Shown one piece after another: positions 43,952 to 55,171 of a stretch of 64,000 bases of DNA (position 1 is the stretch's first letter; each line of letters begins with the position of its first letter). Made by a program: the position numbers and the translations under genes. The notes under the pieces were generated by a model. It did no database searches, was not told the origin of the DNA, and saw nothing but the letters and a program-made list of their open reading frames with translations. Origin of the DNA: Streptomyces odontomachi (lineage in GTDB: Bacteria; Actinomycetota; Actinomycetes; Streptomycetales; Streptomycetaceae); contig NZ_JAMJWG010000005.1 of the NCBI RefSeq assembly GCF_024435355.1, positions 310,001 to 374,000 on the forward strand, written 5' to 3'.

Positions 43952-43992
43952 CCGGTCGCTTATAGGGGTTGCTCTGACCGGCCGCTTATAGG
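43941..43992. repeat. 26-bp tandem duplication across a stop codon
   Basis: The 26-bp units at 43941-43966 and 43967-43992 differ at one base. The first contains the last codons and TGA of the 991-residue protein; the second repeats GGTTGCTCTGACC just outside. It is a recent local duplication. Confidence 0.85.
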
Positions 43993-44054
43993 GCCGGTCT
44001 AAGGCCGGTTGCTCCCCTCCGGCGGAGGGGGCACCCCTTACGCAAACGTGGACG

Positions 44055-44094
44055 ACGTCCCGTATGCGCGTGCTACCACGCGCATACGGGACGT
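44055..44094 (+). terminator. Strong intrinsic terminator
   Basis: A perfect 18-bp stem (arms 44055-44072 and 44077-44094, ACGTCCCGTATGCGCGTG and its complement) has the 4-nt loop CTAC and is followed by TTCCTTTGG. It ends the WHH-SUKH operon. The rest of the 431-bp gap holds the promoter of the coiled-coil gene. Confidence 0.9.
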
Positions 44095-44382
44095 TTCCTT
44101 TGGTGTCCTTCCGGCGCGCTGCGACGTCCAATTGGTGCCGTTCCGGGCCGGTGTCGAGGGCGCGGTCTGCACGTAGGCGCCTCCAGATTCGGACTTTCGG
44201 CATCAAGGGGTGCATTCTTTCTTGGGTGAATGGGCGGAGTGTCGCGTTATGAGTACTTCCGCTTGATCCATCAAGATGTGCGCCACATCGCGTGGTACGC
44301 GTGCGATGCGTCCGACTGCGCCGCGCGCATCGGGCAGCGCGGCGTGCCGCGTGCAGCTCGTGCCGGCCGGAGAAGGGGAATC

Positions 44383-45285
44383 ATGGTGAGCAGGGGATCC
44401 GCATCGCCGCACGGCTTCGCCGTCGTACGAGGCCGTGGCTACCGTCCCAAGCAGGTGGACCAGCGCCTTGTGGCCCTGGCCCGGGAGCGTGACGGGGCAT
44501 GGGAGCGGGCGGCCCGACTGACCGTCCTCGTCAGGGAGATGGAGGCGGAGGCGGAACGGCTGCGTGCGGCCGTGGCGCGGCTGGCCCCGCAGACGTACGA
44601 GTCGCTGGGCGCGCGGGCGAGGCAGTTGCTGGCGCTGAGCCAGGAGGAGGCGCTCGTCGTGCGGGCGGGCGCCCAGGAGGAGGCGCGACAGCTCACGGAG
44701 GCGGCGGAGCACGAGGCGCGCGAGGTGCGCGAGGCGGCGCGCGCCTATGCGGAGACGCTGCGTGCGGAGGCGGACGAGCGGGCCGGGGAGCGGGTGTCGG
44801 CCGACCGCGCGAGCGCCGAGGAGCTGCGCACGGCCGCCGGCGACGACGCCCAGGAGACGCGCGCGGCGAGCCTTGCCCTGCTGCGCGAGATGCGGGAGCG
44901 CGTGACGGGTCTGCTCGCCGAGCAGGAGCGCGAGCAGGGCGAGCGGTGGGCGGCTGCCGAACGTCAGATCGCCGAGCGCGCGGCGCACCTGAAGGAGCAC
45001 TACACGGAGCTGGCGGTCGCGGCCCAGGCAGGGTTGCGGGACGCGCAGCTGACCTATGCGAAGGCGCAGGAGGCGGCCGGGCACGCGCAGGAGGACGCGG
45101 AGGCGTACGCGGCGGAGCTGCTCTCCGAAGCGCGGATGCGCAAGGAGCGGATCGGGCGTGCGACGGATCGGCAGCTCGACGAGCACCGTGCGCAGTGGGA
45201 GGCGATGCGGTCCGAACTGGGCCGCCTCCTGGGCGGCCTCAAGACCCTGCCGGTGTGTGACACCCCGCCGGAGGAGCCGTCCTGA
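44383..45285 (+). CDS. Coiled-coil cellulose-binding/DivIVA-like protein
   Basis: 300 residues. A short N-terminal segment (GFAVVRGRGYRPKQVDQRLVALARERD) resembles the membrane-binding start of DivIVA-domain proteins. About 240 residues of continuous Glu/Ala/Arg-rich coiled coil follow. Streptomyces proteins of this type are annotated as cellulose-binding proteins and are related to polarity factors. The ATG at 44383 has AGAAGGGG upstream; in-frame upstream codons are GC3-poor and rejected. It is monocistronic, with a stem-loop at 45364-45382 downstream. A cytoskeletal or polar-scaffold role is inferred. Confidence 0.85.
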   Translation: MVSRGSASPHGFAVVRGRGYRPKQVDQRLVALARERDGAWERAARLTVLVREMEAEAERLRAAVARLAPQTYESLGARARQLLALSQEEALVVRAGAQEEARQLTEAAEHEAREVREAARAYAETLRAEADERAGERVSADRASAEELRTAAGDDAQETRAASLALLREMRERVTGLLAEQEREQGERWAAAERQIAERAAHLKEHYTELAVAAQAGLRDAQLTYAKAQEAAGHAQEDAEAYAAELLSEARMRKERIGRATDRQLDEHRAQWEAMRSELGRLLGGLKTLPVCDTPPEEPS

Positions 45286-45895
45286 GCGTCCCGCCGGGTG
45301 GGTTCAGGGTCCTCCCTGAGAGCCTGGGGGTGCCCCTGAGAGGGGTGCAGGCTGTGCGTTTGCCCCTCCCGTAGCGGGAGGGTGGATGCTGTGTGAGCGC
45401 TGGGGTGGAGAGGACCCCGAGGCCGGGTCATACGTCGGGTGGAGTGCCCCTAGGGGATCCTCCGTACTTCGGACCGGGGCACGTTCGTACTGCTGGAGGA
45501 CGAGTCGGTGCCGGCCGCCACTTAATCTGTCTTTACACGACGGATCGGGGCGACGGGGCGATCGTCGGTGGCCGGAGCCGAGGCGGGTGTTGTACCGCCG
45601 GGGGCGGCGCCGGGACCACGATTGCCGCGTCTCCTGCGCTGCACCGCAGTTTGGGGGGTGGGGTTTTCCCCAGCAAAAGACTGCGCTGTACCTCAGCGCG
45701 GCCGGGCCCGTCGTGGCGGCAGACTGAAGGCATCGAGCGCAGCAGGGCTCAAGCGGATTCTGTGGGGGGCAGCCGCGGCACCGTGGCCGTTGTGGCCCCC
45801 ACCACCAGGCAGGGCGTCATCGACGTCATGCCCCATCGCACCCGACCGGTCGGACGAAGACCGTCCGGTCCTCCGACCGACATAGGAGACTTACC
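45286..45895. other. Intergenic region with terminator hairpin and structured leader
   Basis: 610 bp without a credible gene. CCCTCCCG-TAG-CGGGAGGG (45364-45382) is a tight 8-bp hairpin that probably ends the coiled-coil gene. GTGCCCC (45444-45450) and GGGGCAC (45476-45482) enclose another hairpin with an inner TCCG/CGGA stem. An AT-richer patch at 45521-45540 (TTAATCTGTCTTTACACG) is the best candidate promoter for the ABC operon. This would leave a leader of about 350 nt. Confidence 0.5.
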
Positions 45896-46710
<815 letters not shown>

Positions 46711-46714
<4 letters not shown>

Positions 46715-49281
46715 CCGTGCTCAAGACCTCGATGCGCAATTTCTTCGCGCACAAGGGACGCATGGCGCTCTCCGCCATCGCCGTCCTGCTGTCCGTGGCC
46801 TTCGTCTGCGGCACCCTCGTGTTCACCGACACGATGAACACCACCTTCGACAAGCTCTTCGCCGTGACCTCGGCCGATGTCACGGTCGGCCCCAAGGGTG
46901 CCAAGGAGGACGAGCAGACGGACAGCGGCACCCCGGACTCGCTGTCGGCCGCCACCCTGGCGAAGGTCCGCTCGGTGGACGGCGTGCAGTACGCCGAGGG
47001 CGCCGCCTCCAGCGTGGCCGTCACCGTCGCCGACGCGCACAACAAGAGCATCGGCTCCGACACCGGCGCCCCCACCATCGCCGCCACCTGGACCCGTGAC
47101 GACCACCGGTCCATGAAGGTCACTTCGGGTCACGCCCCGCACGGCGCGTCCCAGGTGATGGTGGACGCCGACACCGCGGACAAGCACCACCTCAAGCTCG
47201 GTGACACGCTGCGCACCATCACGGCCACCGGTGACTTCACCGCGAAGATCTCCGGCATCGCCACCTTCCAGGTGACCAACCCGGGCGCCGCGATCGTCTA
47301 CTTCGACCTGCCCACCGCGCAGCGTCAGCTGCTCGGCAGCACCGACCGCTTCACACATATCAACGTCGTCGTCGACCAGGGCTTCACCGACGCCCAGGTC
47401 AAGAAGAGCCTGATCACGGCGCTCGACGGGCCCTACTCCATCAAGACGCAGAAGGAGAGCGCGGACAGCAGCCGCGAGCAGGTCGGCTCGTTCCTCGACG
47501 TGATGAAGTACGCGATGCTCGGCTTCGCCGGGATCGCCTTCCTCGTCGGCATCTTCCTGATCATCAACACCTTCTCGATGCTGGTTGCGCAGCGGACCCG
47601 CGAGATCGGCCTGATGCGCGCCATCGGCTCGTCCCGCAAGCAGGTCAACAGGTCCGTGCTGGTCGAGGCCGTGCTGTTGGGCGTCTTCGGCTCGGCGCTC
47701 GGCGTCGCCGGTGGTGTCGGCCTCGCGGTCGGGCTGATGAAGATGATGGCCACCATGGGGATGAAGCTGTCCACCGGTGACCTCACGGTGAAGTGGACCA
47801 CGCCCGCCGCCGGTCTGCTCCTCGGCATCGTCGTCACCGTGCTCGCCGCCTACCTCCCGGCCCGCCGGGCAGGCAAGGTCTCGCCGATGGCGGCCCTGCG
47901 CGACGCGGGCACGCAGGCGGACGGCAGGGCGGGCCGGGTGCGCGCCGTCTTCGGCGTGGTGCTCACGGCGGCGGGCGCGGTCGCGCTGTACGCCTCGGCC
48001 GACGCGACGAAGTCCAGCGAGGGTTCGCTGTGGCTCGGTCTCGGCGTGGTGCTCACCCTGATCGGGTTCATCATCATCGGGCCGCTGCTCGCGGGTGTCG
48101 TGGTGCGTGTGATCAGCGCGGTGGTGCTCCGCCTGTTCGGGCCCGTGGGCCGGATGGCCGAGCGCAACGCGCTGCGTAACCCGCGCCGGACCGGCGCCAC
48201 CGGTGCCGCCCTGATGATCGGTCTCGCCCTGGTCGCCTGCCTGTCGGTGGTCGGCTCGTCCATGGTGGCCTCGGCCACCGAGGAGTTGGACAAGTCGGTC
48301 GGCGCGGACTTCATCGTGCAGTCCCCGACCGGGCAGAAGATCGTGCCGCAGGCCGCGAAGGCCATGGAGGCCACGCCGGACCTCGACCACGTCACCCACT
48401 ACCTGGCCGTCCCCAGCAAGGTCACCGCGCCGAACGGCACCTCGGAGAAGCAGGACCTGGTCGCCGCCGACCCGACCTACGCCAAGGACCTGCGCCGTGA
48501 GACCACCGCGGGCACCCTGACCGCGGCCTACGGCGAGAACGCCATGTCGGTCGGAGCGGAGTACGCGAAGAAGCACCACATCAAGGTCGGCGATGTGATG
48601 ACCGTCGACTTCACCGCGGGCGAGACGGCCCGGCTGAAGGTCGCGGCGATCACGTCCGACGACACCAGCCTGGACCAGGGCGCGATGTACACGAACATCA
48701 CGACGGCCCAGAAGTACGTCCCGGCCGACCGGCTGCCCAAGGACATGATCATGTTCGCCCAGGCGGAGGACGGCAAGGAGAAGCAGGCCTACGCCGCCCT
48801 GAAGCACGCGCTGGCCCCGTACCCGCAGTACAAGGTGCAGGACCAGACCGACTTCAAGAAGGACCTGAAGGACCAGATCGGCCAGCTGCTCAACCTGGTC
48901 TACGGTCTGCTGGCCCTGGCGATCATCGTCGCGGTGCTCGGGGTGGTGAACACCCTGGCCCTGTCGGTGGTGGAGCGCACCCGTGAGATAGGCCTGATGC
49001 GCGCCATCGGTCTCTCCCGCCGCCAGCTGCGCCGCATGATCCGCCTGGAGTCCGTCGTCATCGCCCTCTTCGGTGCCCTGCTGGGGCTCGGTCTGGGCAT
49101 GGGCTGGGGGGCCACCGCTCAGAAGCTCCTGGCGCTGGAGGGCCTGCGCACCCTGGACATTCCCTGGCCGACCATCATCACGGTCTTCATCGCCTCGGCG
49201 TTCGTCGGTCTCTTCGCGGCGCTGGTCCCGGCGTTCCGCGCCGGCCGGATGAACGTGCTGAACGCCATCGCGACGGAGTAG
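46711..49281 (+). CDS. ABC transporter permease, double FtsX type
   Basis: 856 residues. A transmembrane helix lies at about 18-38 (GRMALSAIAVLLSVAFVCGTL). A large extracytoplasmic MacB-like domain follows (about 40-245), then a first FtsX three-helix module (about 260-400, AGIAFLVGIFLIINTFSMLVAQRTREIGLMRAIGSSR split). Two more helices are at about 415-470, then a second outer domain and a C-terminal FtsX module with VVERTREIGLMRAIGLSRR. This is the fused permease of the LolCE/MacB superfamily common in actinobacteria. The substrate is unknown; it is followed by a strong bidirectional terminator. Confidence 0.95.
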
Positions 49282-49339
49282 GCCCACGGGGGACCCCTTC
49301 CGCTGACCACCGGGCGGGGACACGGGGAACGGGGAAAGG

Positions 49340-49385
49340 AAGGCCCGGCTACCGGATGAGGGAACGCATCCGGTAGCCGGGCCTT
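49340..49385. terminator. Bidirectional terminator
   Basis: A perfect 19-bp stem (arms 49340-49358 and 49367-49385) has the 8-nt loop AGGGAACG. It lies between the convergent ABC permease and secreted-protein genes and can stop both transcripts. Confidence 0.9.
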
Positions 49386-49437
49386 GCGTTGCGGGTGCCT
49401 CTCCTTGTGGGCGGCCGGTTCCCTACGCTCGAAGGGA

Positions 49438-50811
49438 TCAGTTCGGTGCGTGGATGTTGTCGGACGGGTTGGCCGCGTAGTCCCTGGTGGCGCCCCGGAC
49501 GTACGCGTCGACCGGGCTGTTGCCGGAGAAGTACTGCGCGATGGACCCGTCGAACGGCGTGGCCGAGACATTGCGGCCGTAAGCGTCGGTGTAGACGGTG
49601 GTCGGGCCGCTGTTCTTCAGCGTCAGCGTGCCCGGCCGGAACTCACGCAGCGTCCCCTTGAACGGTGAACGCGTGTCGTCCCACGTCACGGTGCCGGACT
49701 GCTGGCGGACCTGGTCGCAGTAGTAGCCGGGGATGCCCGGGTTGTAGCAGAGGTCGACCTGGCGGGCGAGCTTGTTCGCGCTGTTCGGGTCGTAGTAGCG
49801 GCTGGGGTTGAGGACGTAGAACAGCGGGGCGATGTGGAGGTTCAGCTGCGAGCTGCTGATGGTCACATCGGAGAACCAGAACTCGTGCAGGTCATAGCTG
49901 TCGAACGGGACGTATGTGCCCGTGGTGGGCTCGTAGTGGGTCTTGCCGTCCCTGATCGCCTGGATGCAGTCGGCTGAGGTGATGAGCCGACCGAGCGACC
50001 GGGTGTCCGAGGGCGAGTCCCCGGGGACCGCGGGACCGACGTTCGTGAACCGCTCCCCGAAGTTGGGTCCGGGACAGTCGGTGCTCCGGAAGCCGCCCGG
50101 GGTGCCGAACGGGATCAGTGCGCTGAACCTGGCCTCGACGGTCTGCCCGGTGCTGTTGTAGGTGCAGCGGAAGTTGTCGATCAGCTCGTGCACGTTGTTG
50201 GTGAACGCGTCCGGCGAGTGCGTGCCCTGATGGATCTTCAACAGCACGTCGCAGGTGGCGATGGTGGTGCCGTTCGGGGGGTAGAAGCTGGTGCCGTCGT
50301 CCCCCTGGATCACGTTGACGTTGTTGACCGCGAGGACCTTGTGGCCGACGTGGTCCTCGTGGCGGTGGCTGGACTCCGGTGACGATTCCATCAGCCGTTC
50401 GCTGGTGTAGCCGAAGGCCGGCCAGCCGGCCGTGGAGAACAGCTCGGAGGTGCGCGGGTCGTCGCCGTGCTCGTGCCCGAAGGCGCACCCGCTGGGGTCC
50501 TTCGCCGGGTGCCAGGTCGGATAGACCTTGCCGTCGGGTCCGTACGTCCAGTACCGCGCGTGGATCTCCTTGGAGCACTCACCGGCGCGCGGTGTGTACC
50601 CGGTGCCGTTGACGATGAGGTCGTAGGCGTGGCTGATCGGTGCGTCAGCCGGCGGTGGCTCCTTGCCCCACGCCGGGTTGTCGGTGATCGAAGCGGTCGT
50701 CGAGGGGCTGGTGTCCGCCTGTGCGGTGAAGGTGGTGGCCACCAGGCCGGCGACGGCTGCGGCGGTCGCGGCCAACCACATCCGGGGCCGCCGGTATCGG
50801 TGCAGTTGCAT
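49438..50811 (-). CDS. Secreted protein of unrecognised family
   Basis: 457 residues. A Sec signal peptide covers residues 1-33 (RMWLAATAAAVAGLVATTFTAQA then DTSP). The mature part is rich in His and aromatic residues, with conserved-looking clusters: TWHPAKDPSGCAFGHEHGDDPR, SSHRHEDHVGHKV and DSYDLHEFWFSD. Several cysteines (GECSKE, SGCAFG, ATCDVL, FRCTYN, STDCPG, ADCIQ, LCYNPG, YYCDQ) are probably paired outside the cell. The ATG at 50811 has GGAGG seven bases upstream. I do not recognise the family; metal binding or carbohydrate binding is conceivable. It stands alone, divergent from mfd. Confidence 0.85.
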   Translation of the reverse strand: MQLHRYRRPRMWLAATAAAVAGLVATTFTAQADTSPSTTASITDNPAWGKEPPPADAPISHAYDLIVNGTGYTPRAGECSKEIHARYWTYGPDGKVYPTWHPAKDPSGCAFGHEHGDDPRTSELFSTAGWPAFGYTSERLMESSPESSHRHEDHVGHKVLAVNNVNVIQGDDGTSFYPPNGTTIATCDVLLKIHQGTHSPDAFTNNVHELIDNFRCTYNSTGQTVEARFSALIPFGTPGGFRSTDCPGPNFGERFTNVGPAVPGDSPSDTRSLGRLITSADCIQAIRDGKTHYEPTTGTYVPFDSYDLHEFWFSDVTISSSQLNLHIAPLFYVLNPSRYYDPNSANKLARQVDLCYNPGIPGYYCDQVRQQSGTVTWDDTRSPFKGTLREFRPGTLTLKNSGPTTVYTDAYGRNVSATPFDGSIAQYFSGNSPVDAYVRGATRDYAANPSDNIHAPN

Positions 50812-51262
50812 GAGGGTCCTCCAGGGAGCGCGCGCGAGCCCGAAGATAGTCATGGCCATGCCAAAAGCTGCACCGGAAGTGGCCTGTCGAACGGCACGGA
50901 TCCATGCGTCTGCCGGTTCGCGCGGAAGGATGATCGGAAGATGTGCGGAGCCAGGCTGCCCCCGTCGAAGTGCCCCCAGACCTCGACTCTGGCCCTCGGT
51001 ACGGTGGTCTGTATACCGCCCGGCTATCGCTGTGCGCAATCCCGTGCGTACATTCTGTTGCCCACGACGGGGGTCCATGCCGTCGGGCACCTGCGGCTCA
51101 CTCGTTCCGGTGGCGGCCGGTCCCCTTGTCTCGGAGTTGTCCACAGGCACAGGTCCGGGTCCGCACCGCGGGTCGTCGGCGACGTAGGCTGGAGATTCCT
51201 TGCCCACCCGCCTACGCATGCGGGCGGGCCCCTCGCTGCCCACCCGGACGGAATACCTGTTC
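50812..51262. other. Intergenic region upstream of mfd
   Basis: 451 bp between the divergent secreted-protein gene and mfd. It holds promoters for both. TTGTCCACA at 51137-51145 is a perfect match to the Streptomyces DnaA-box consensus. No small gene was recognised. Confidence 0.45.
51137..51145 (+). promoter_or_regulatory. Isolated DnaA box
   Basis: TTGTCCACA equals the preferred Streptomyces DnaA box. It lies 118 bp upstream of the mfd start. It may be a chance match or a DnaA-controlled promoter site. Confidence 0.35.
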
Positions 51263-54200
51263 ATGAGCCTGTACGGCCTGCTCGACGCCGTCACCGAGGA
51301 TGCTGCCCTGGCGGAAGCGATCACGGCGGCCACCGACGGCAACCGCATGCACATCGATCTGGTGGGCCCCCCGGCCGCCCGTCCCTTCGCAGTGGCCGCG
51401 CTCGCCCGCGAGACCAAGCGCCCCGTACTGGCGGTCACCGCGACCGGCCGGGAGGCCGAGGACCTGGCAGCGGCGCTGCGCAGCCTGCTGCCGCCGGACG
51501 ACGTCGTGGAGTACCCCTCATGGGAGACGCTGCCGCACGAGCGGCTCTCCCCCCGCTCCGACACGGTCGGCCGCCGCCTCGCCGTGCTGCGCCGCCTGTC
51601 CCATCCGAGCGCCGACGACCCCGGCGCCGGCCCCGTCTCGGTGATCGTCGCACCCGTGCGTTCGGTGCTCCAGCCGCAGGTCAAGGGCCTCGGTGACCTG
51701 GAGCCGGTGGCTCTGCGCACCGGCATGCAGGCCGACCTGGAGGAGACCGTCGACGCGCTGGCCGCCGCCGCCTACGCCCGCGTGGAGCTGGTGGAGAAGC
51801 GCGGCGAGTTCGCCGTGCGCGGCGGCATCCTCGATGTGTTCCCGCCCACGGAGGAGCACCCGCTCCGGATCGAGTTCTGGGGCGACGACATCGAGGAGAT
51901 CCGCTACTTCAAGGTCGCCGACCAGCGCTCCCTCGAAGTGGCCGAGCACGGGCTGTGGGCGCCGCCCTGTCGTGAGCTGCTGCTCACCGACGAGGTGCGC
52001 ACCCGGGCCGCCGAGCTGGCCGAGTGCCACCCCGAGCTGGGCGAGCTGCTCGGCAAGATCGCCGAGGGCATCGCCGTGGAGGGCATGGAGTCCCTCGCCC
52101 CGGCCCTCGTCGACGACATGGAGCTGCTGCTCGATGTGCTCCCCATAGGGAGCATGGCCATGGTGTGCGACCCGGAGCGGGTGCGCACCCGAGCCGCCGA
52201 TCTGGTGGCCACCAGCCAGGAGTTCCTCCAGGCGTCATGGGCGGCGAGCGCCGGGGGAGGGGAGGCGCCCATCGACGTCGGCGCGGCCTCCCTGTGGTCC
52301 ATCGCCGACATCCGCGAGCGCGCCCGCGAGCTGGGCATGATGTGGTGGTCGATCTCGCCGTTCGCCTCGGACGAAGAGCTCGCCGACGCCCTGGCGGACG
52401 ACGTCGCCGACACCCTCAAGCTCAGCATGCACGCCCCCGAGACCTATCGCGGCGACACCGCACGTGCGCTCGCCGACACCAAGCAGTGGCTGGCCGACGG
52501 CTGGCGCACCGTCTTCGTCACCGAAGGCCACGGCACAGCGGCGCGCACCGTGGAGGTGCTCGGCGGCGAGGGCGTCCCGGCCCGGCTGGACACCGACCTG
52601 ACCGAGCTCACCCCGTCCGTGGTGCACGTCTCGTGCGGCTCGATCGACTACGGCTTCGTGGACCCAAGGCTGCGCCTGGCCGTGCTCACCGAGACCGATC
52701 TGTCCGGCCAGAAGGCCGCCGGCCGGGACGGCGCGCGGATGCCCGCCAGGCGTCGCAAGACCATCGACCCGCTCACCCTCGAAGCGGGCGACTACATCGT
52801 CCACGAGCAGCACGGCGTGGGCCGCTACATCGAGATGGCCCAGCGCACCGTGCAGGGCGCCACCCGCGAGTACCTGGTCGTCGAGTACGCGCCCGCCAAG
52901 CGCGGCCAGCCCGGCGACCGGCTCTACATCCCCACCGACCAGCTGGAGCAGATCACCAAGTACGTCGGCGGTGAGGCTCCCACCCTGCACCGCCTCGGCG
53001 GCGCCGACTGGACGAAGACGAAGGCCCGCGCGAAGAAGGCCGTCAAGGAGATCGCCGCCGACCTGATCAGGCTCTACTCGGCCCGCATGGCGGCACCCGG
53101 CTACGCGTTCGGCGCTGACACCCCCTGGCAGCGCGAGCTGGAGGACGCATTCCCCTACGCCGAGACCCCCGACCAGCTCACGACCATCGCCGAGGTCAAG
53201 GAAGACATGCAGAAGACGGTTCCGATGGACCGCCTGATCTGCGGCGACGTGGGGTACGGCAAGACGGAGATCGCGGTGCGCGCCGCCTTCAAAGCCGTCC
53301 AGGACGGCAAGCAGGTCGCCGTGCTGGTGCCGACGACCCTGCTGGTGCAGCAGCACTTCAGCACGTTCTCGGAGCGTTACGGGCAGTTTCCGGTGAGCGT
53401 GCGGGCGCTGTCCCGCTTCCAGACCGACACCGAGGCCAAGGCGGTCATCGAGGGCCTGCGGGACGGCTCGGTCGACATCGTCATCGGAACCCACCGGCTG
53501 TTCTCGTCCGAGACCAGGTTCAAGGACCTGGGCCTGGTCATCGTCGACGAGGAGCAGCGCTTCGGCGTGGAGCACAAGGAGCAGCTGAAGAAGCTCCGCG
53601 CCAACGTCGACGTCCTGACCATGTCCGCCACCCCCATCCCGCGCACCCTGGAGATGGCGGTCACGGGCATCCGCGAGATGTCGACGATCACCACCCCGCC
53701 GGAGGAGCGCCACCCGGTGCTCACCTTCGTGGGGCCCTACGAGGAGAAGCAGATCGGCGCCGCCATCCGCCGGGAGCTGCTCCGCGAAGGCCAGGTCTTC
53801 TACATTCACAACCGCGTCGAGTCCATCGACCGTGCCGCCGCCCGGCTCCGCCAAATCGTGCCCGAGGCACGGATCGCCACCGCGCACGGCCAGATGTCGG
53901 AGCAGGCGCTGGAGCAGGTGGTGGTGGACTTCTGGGAGAAGCGCTACGACGTCCTGGTGTCCACCACGATCGTGGAGTCCGGCATCGACATCTCCAACGC
54001 CAACACCCTGATCGTCGAGCGCGGCGACACCTTCGGCCTGAGCCAGCTGCACCAGCTGCGCGGCCGGGTCGGCCGGGGTCGCGAGCGCGGCTACGCGTAC
54101 TTCCTCTATCCGCCGGAGAAGCCCCTCACGGAGACCGCGCACGAACGCCTCGCCACCATCGCGCAGCACACCGAGATGGGCGCCGGCATGTACGTGGCCA

Positions 54201-54820
54201 TGAAGGACCTGGAGATCCGCGGCGCGGGCAACCTGCTCGGCGGGGAGCAGTCCGGGCATATCGCGGGCGTCGGCTTCGACCTGTACGTACGGATGGTCGG
54301 CGAGGCCGTCGCGGACTACCGCGCCTCGGTCGAGGGCGGCGGCGAGCCCGAGGAGGCGCCGCTGGAAGTCAAGATCGAGCTGCCCGTCGACGCGCACGTC
54401 CCGCACGACTACGCCCCCGGCGAGCGCCTGCGCCTCCAGGCCTACCGGGCCATCGCCTCCATCACCAAGGAGGACGACATCAAGGCGGTGCGCGAGGAGC
54501 TGACCGACCGCTACGGCAAGCTGCCCGAGCCGGTGGAGAACCTGCTCCTGGTCGCCGGCCTGCGGATGCTGGCCCGGTCCTGCGGAGTCGGCGAGATCGT
54601 CCTCCAGGGCAGCAGCATCCGCTTCTCCCCGGTGGCCGAGCTGCGCGAGTCCCAGGAGCTGCGCCTCAAGCGGATCTACCCGGGCGCCCTGCACAAGCCT
54701 GCCACCCGCCAGATCCTGGTGCCCCGGCCCAAGACGGCCAGGGTGGGCGGCAAGCCGTTGGCCGGGCGTGAACTGCTCTCGTGGACGGGTGAGTTCCTGA
54801 CGACGATCCTGGACTCGTAA
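51263..54820 (+). CDS. mfd: Transcription-repair coupling factor Mfd
   Basis: 1185 residues. It removes RNA polymerase stalled at DNA lesions and recruits UvrA. The UvrB-like N-terminal region spans about residues 20-340 (YPSWETLPHERLSPRSD). The RNA-polymerase-interacting domain starts near 510 (DYIVHEQHGVGRYIEM). Helicase motor motifs are GDVGYGKTEIAVRAAF near 660, DEEQRFGVEHKE near 762, MSATPIPRTLEMA near 792 and QLRGRVGRGRERGYAY near 930. The C-terminal TRCF domain is complete. The ATG at 51263 is chosen by homology length; its ribosome site is weak. Confidence 0.97.
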   Translation: MSLYGLLDAVTEDAALAEAITAATDGNRMHIDLVGPPAARPFAVAALARETKRPVLAVTATGREAEDLAAALRSLLPPDDVVEYPSWETLPHERLSPRSDTVGRRLAVLRRLSHPSADDPGAGPVSVIVAPVRSVLQPQVKGLGDLEPVALRTGMQADLEETVDALAAAAYARVELVEKRGEFAVRGGILDVFPPTEEHPLRIEFWGDDIEEIRYFKVADQRSLEVAEHGLWAPPCRELLLTDEVRTRAAELAECHPELGELLGKIAEGIAVEGMESLAPALVDDMELLLDVLPIGSMAMVCDPERVRTRAADLVATSQEFLQASWAASAGGGEAPIDVGAASLWSIADIRERARELGMMWWSISPFASDEELADALADDVADTLKLSMHAPETYRGDTARALADTKQWLADGWRTVFVTEGHGTAARTVEVLGGEGVPARLDTDLTELTPSVVHVSCGSIDYGFVDPRLRLAVLTETDLSGQKAAGRDGARMPARRRKTIDPLTLEAGDYIVHEQHGVGRYIEMAQRTVQGATREYLVVEYAPAKRGQPGDRLYIPTDQLEQITKYVGGEAPTLHRLGGADWTKTKARAKKAVKEIAADLIRLYSARMAAPGYAFGADTPWQRELEDAFPYAETPDQLTTIAEVKEDMQKTVPMDRLICGDVGYGKTEIAVRAAFKAVQDGKQVAVLVPTTLLVQQHFSTFSERYGQFPVSVRALSRFQTDTEAKAVIEGLRDGSVDIVIGTHRLFSSETRFKDLGLVIVDEEQRFGVEHKEQLKKLRANVDVLTMSATPIPRTLEMAVTGIREMSTITTPPEERHPVLTFVGPYEEKQIGAAIRRELLREGQVFYIHNRVESIDRAAARLRQIVPEARIATAHGQMSEQALEQVVVDFWEKRYDVLVSTTIVESGIDISNANTLIVERGDTFGLSQLHQLRGRVGRGRERGYAYFLYPPEKPLTETAHERLATIAQHTEMGAGMYVAMKDLEIRGAGNLLGGEQSGHIAGVGFDLYVRMVGEAVADYRASVEGGGEPEEAPLEVKIELPVDAHVPHDYAPGERLRLQAYRAIASITKEDDIKAVREELTDRYGKLPEPVENLLLVAGLRMLARSCGVGEIVLQGSSIRFSPVAELRESQELRLKRIYPGALHKPATRQILVPRPKTARVGGKPLAGRELLSWTGEFLTTILDS

Positions 54821-55171
54821 CGGGCTGTACCGGCGATGTTGAACGACGAGGGGGAGCGAGCGGCATGTTCGGGCACGGAACGTAGGCGAGTGGCCGCGCT
54901 CGGTGGTGAAACGCACCGCGGCGTGGCCGGAGTGTGACATTCCGGTTTGATCGGTCGGAAGAGGACGGCCGGCACGGCAGTCCTCCACCGGATCTGCGCT
55001 ATACGCTCTGACTCTGCTTCGCGCGCTGGGCGGCCGCACCGACGGTCACAAGTCCGGCCGGCAAAGCGGAATCTGCTTCGTGCGCAGGGCATCGCCGAGC
55101 GCCGTGGCAGGGCACCCTCAGGCACCGCCGGGCACGTTGGTCCCGGCACCGTCAGGTCCCAAGGAGCATGC
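54821..55171. other. Intergenic region upstream of membrane protein/kinase operon
   Basis: 351 bp. A near-duplicate CGGAATCTGCTTCG / CTCTGCTTCGCGCG pair lies around 55010-55080, and an AT-richer patch GCTATACGCTCTGACT at 54999-55014 may be a promoter. No gene was recognised. Confidence 0.35.

Noticed and set aside
52235..55039. 934-codon minus-strand open frame
   Set aside because: It is antisense to mfd, whose helicase motifs are intact.
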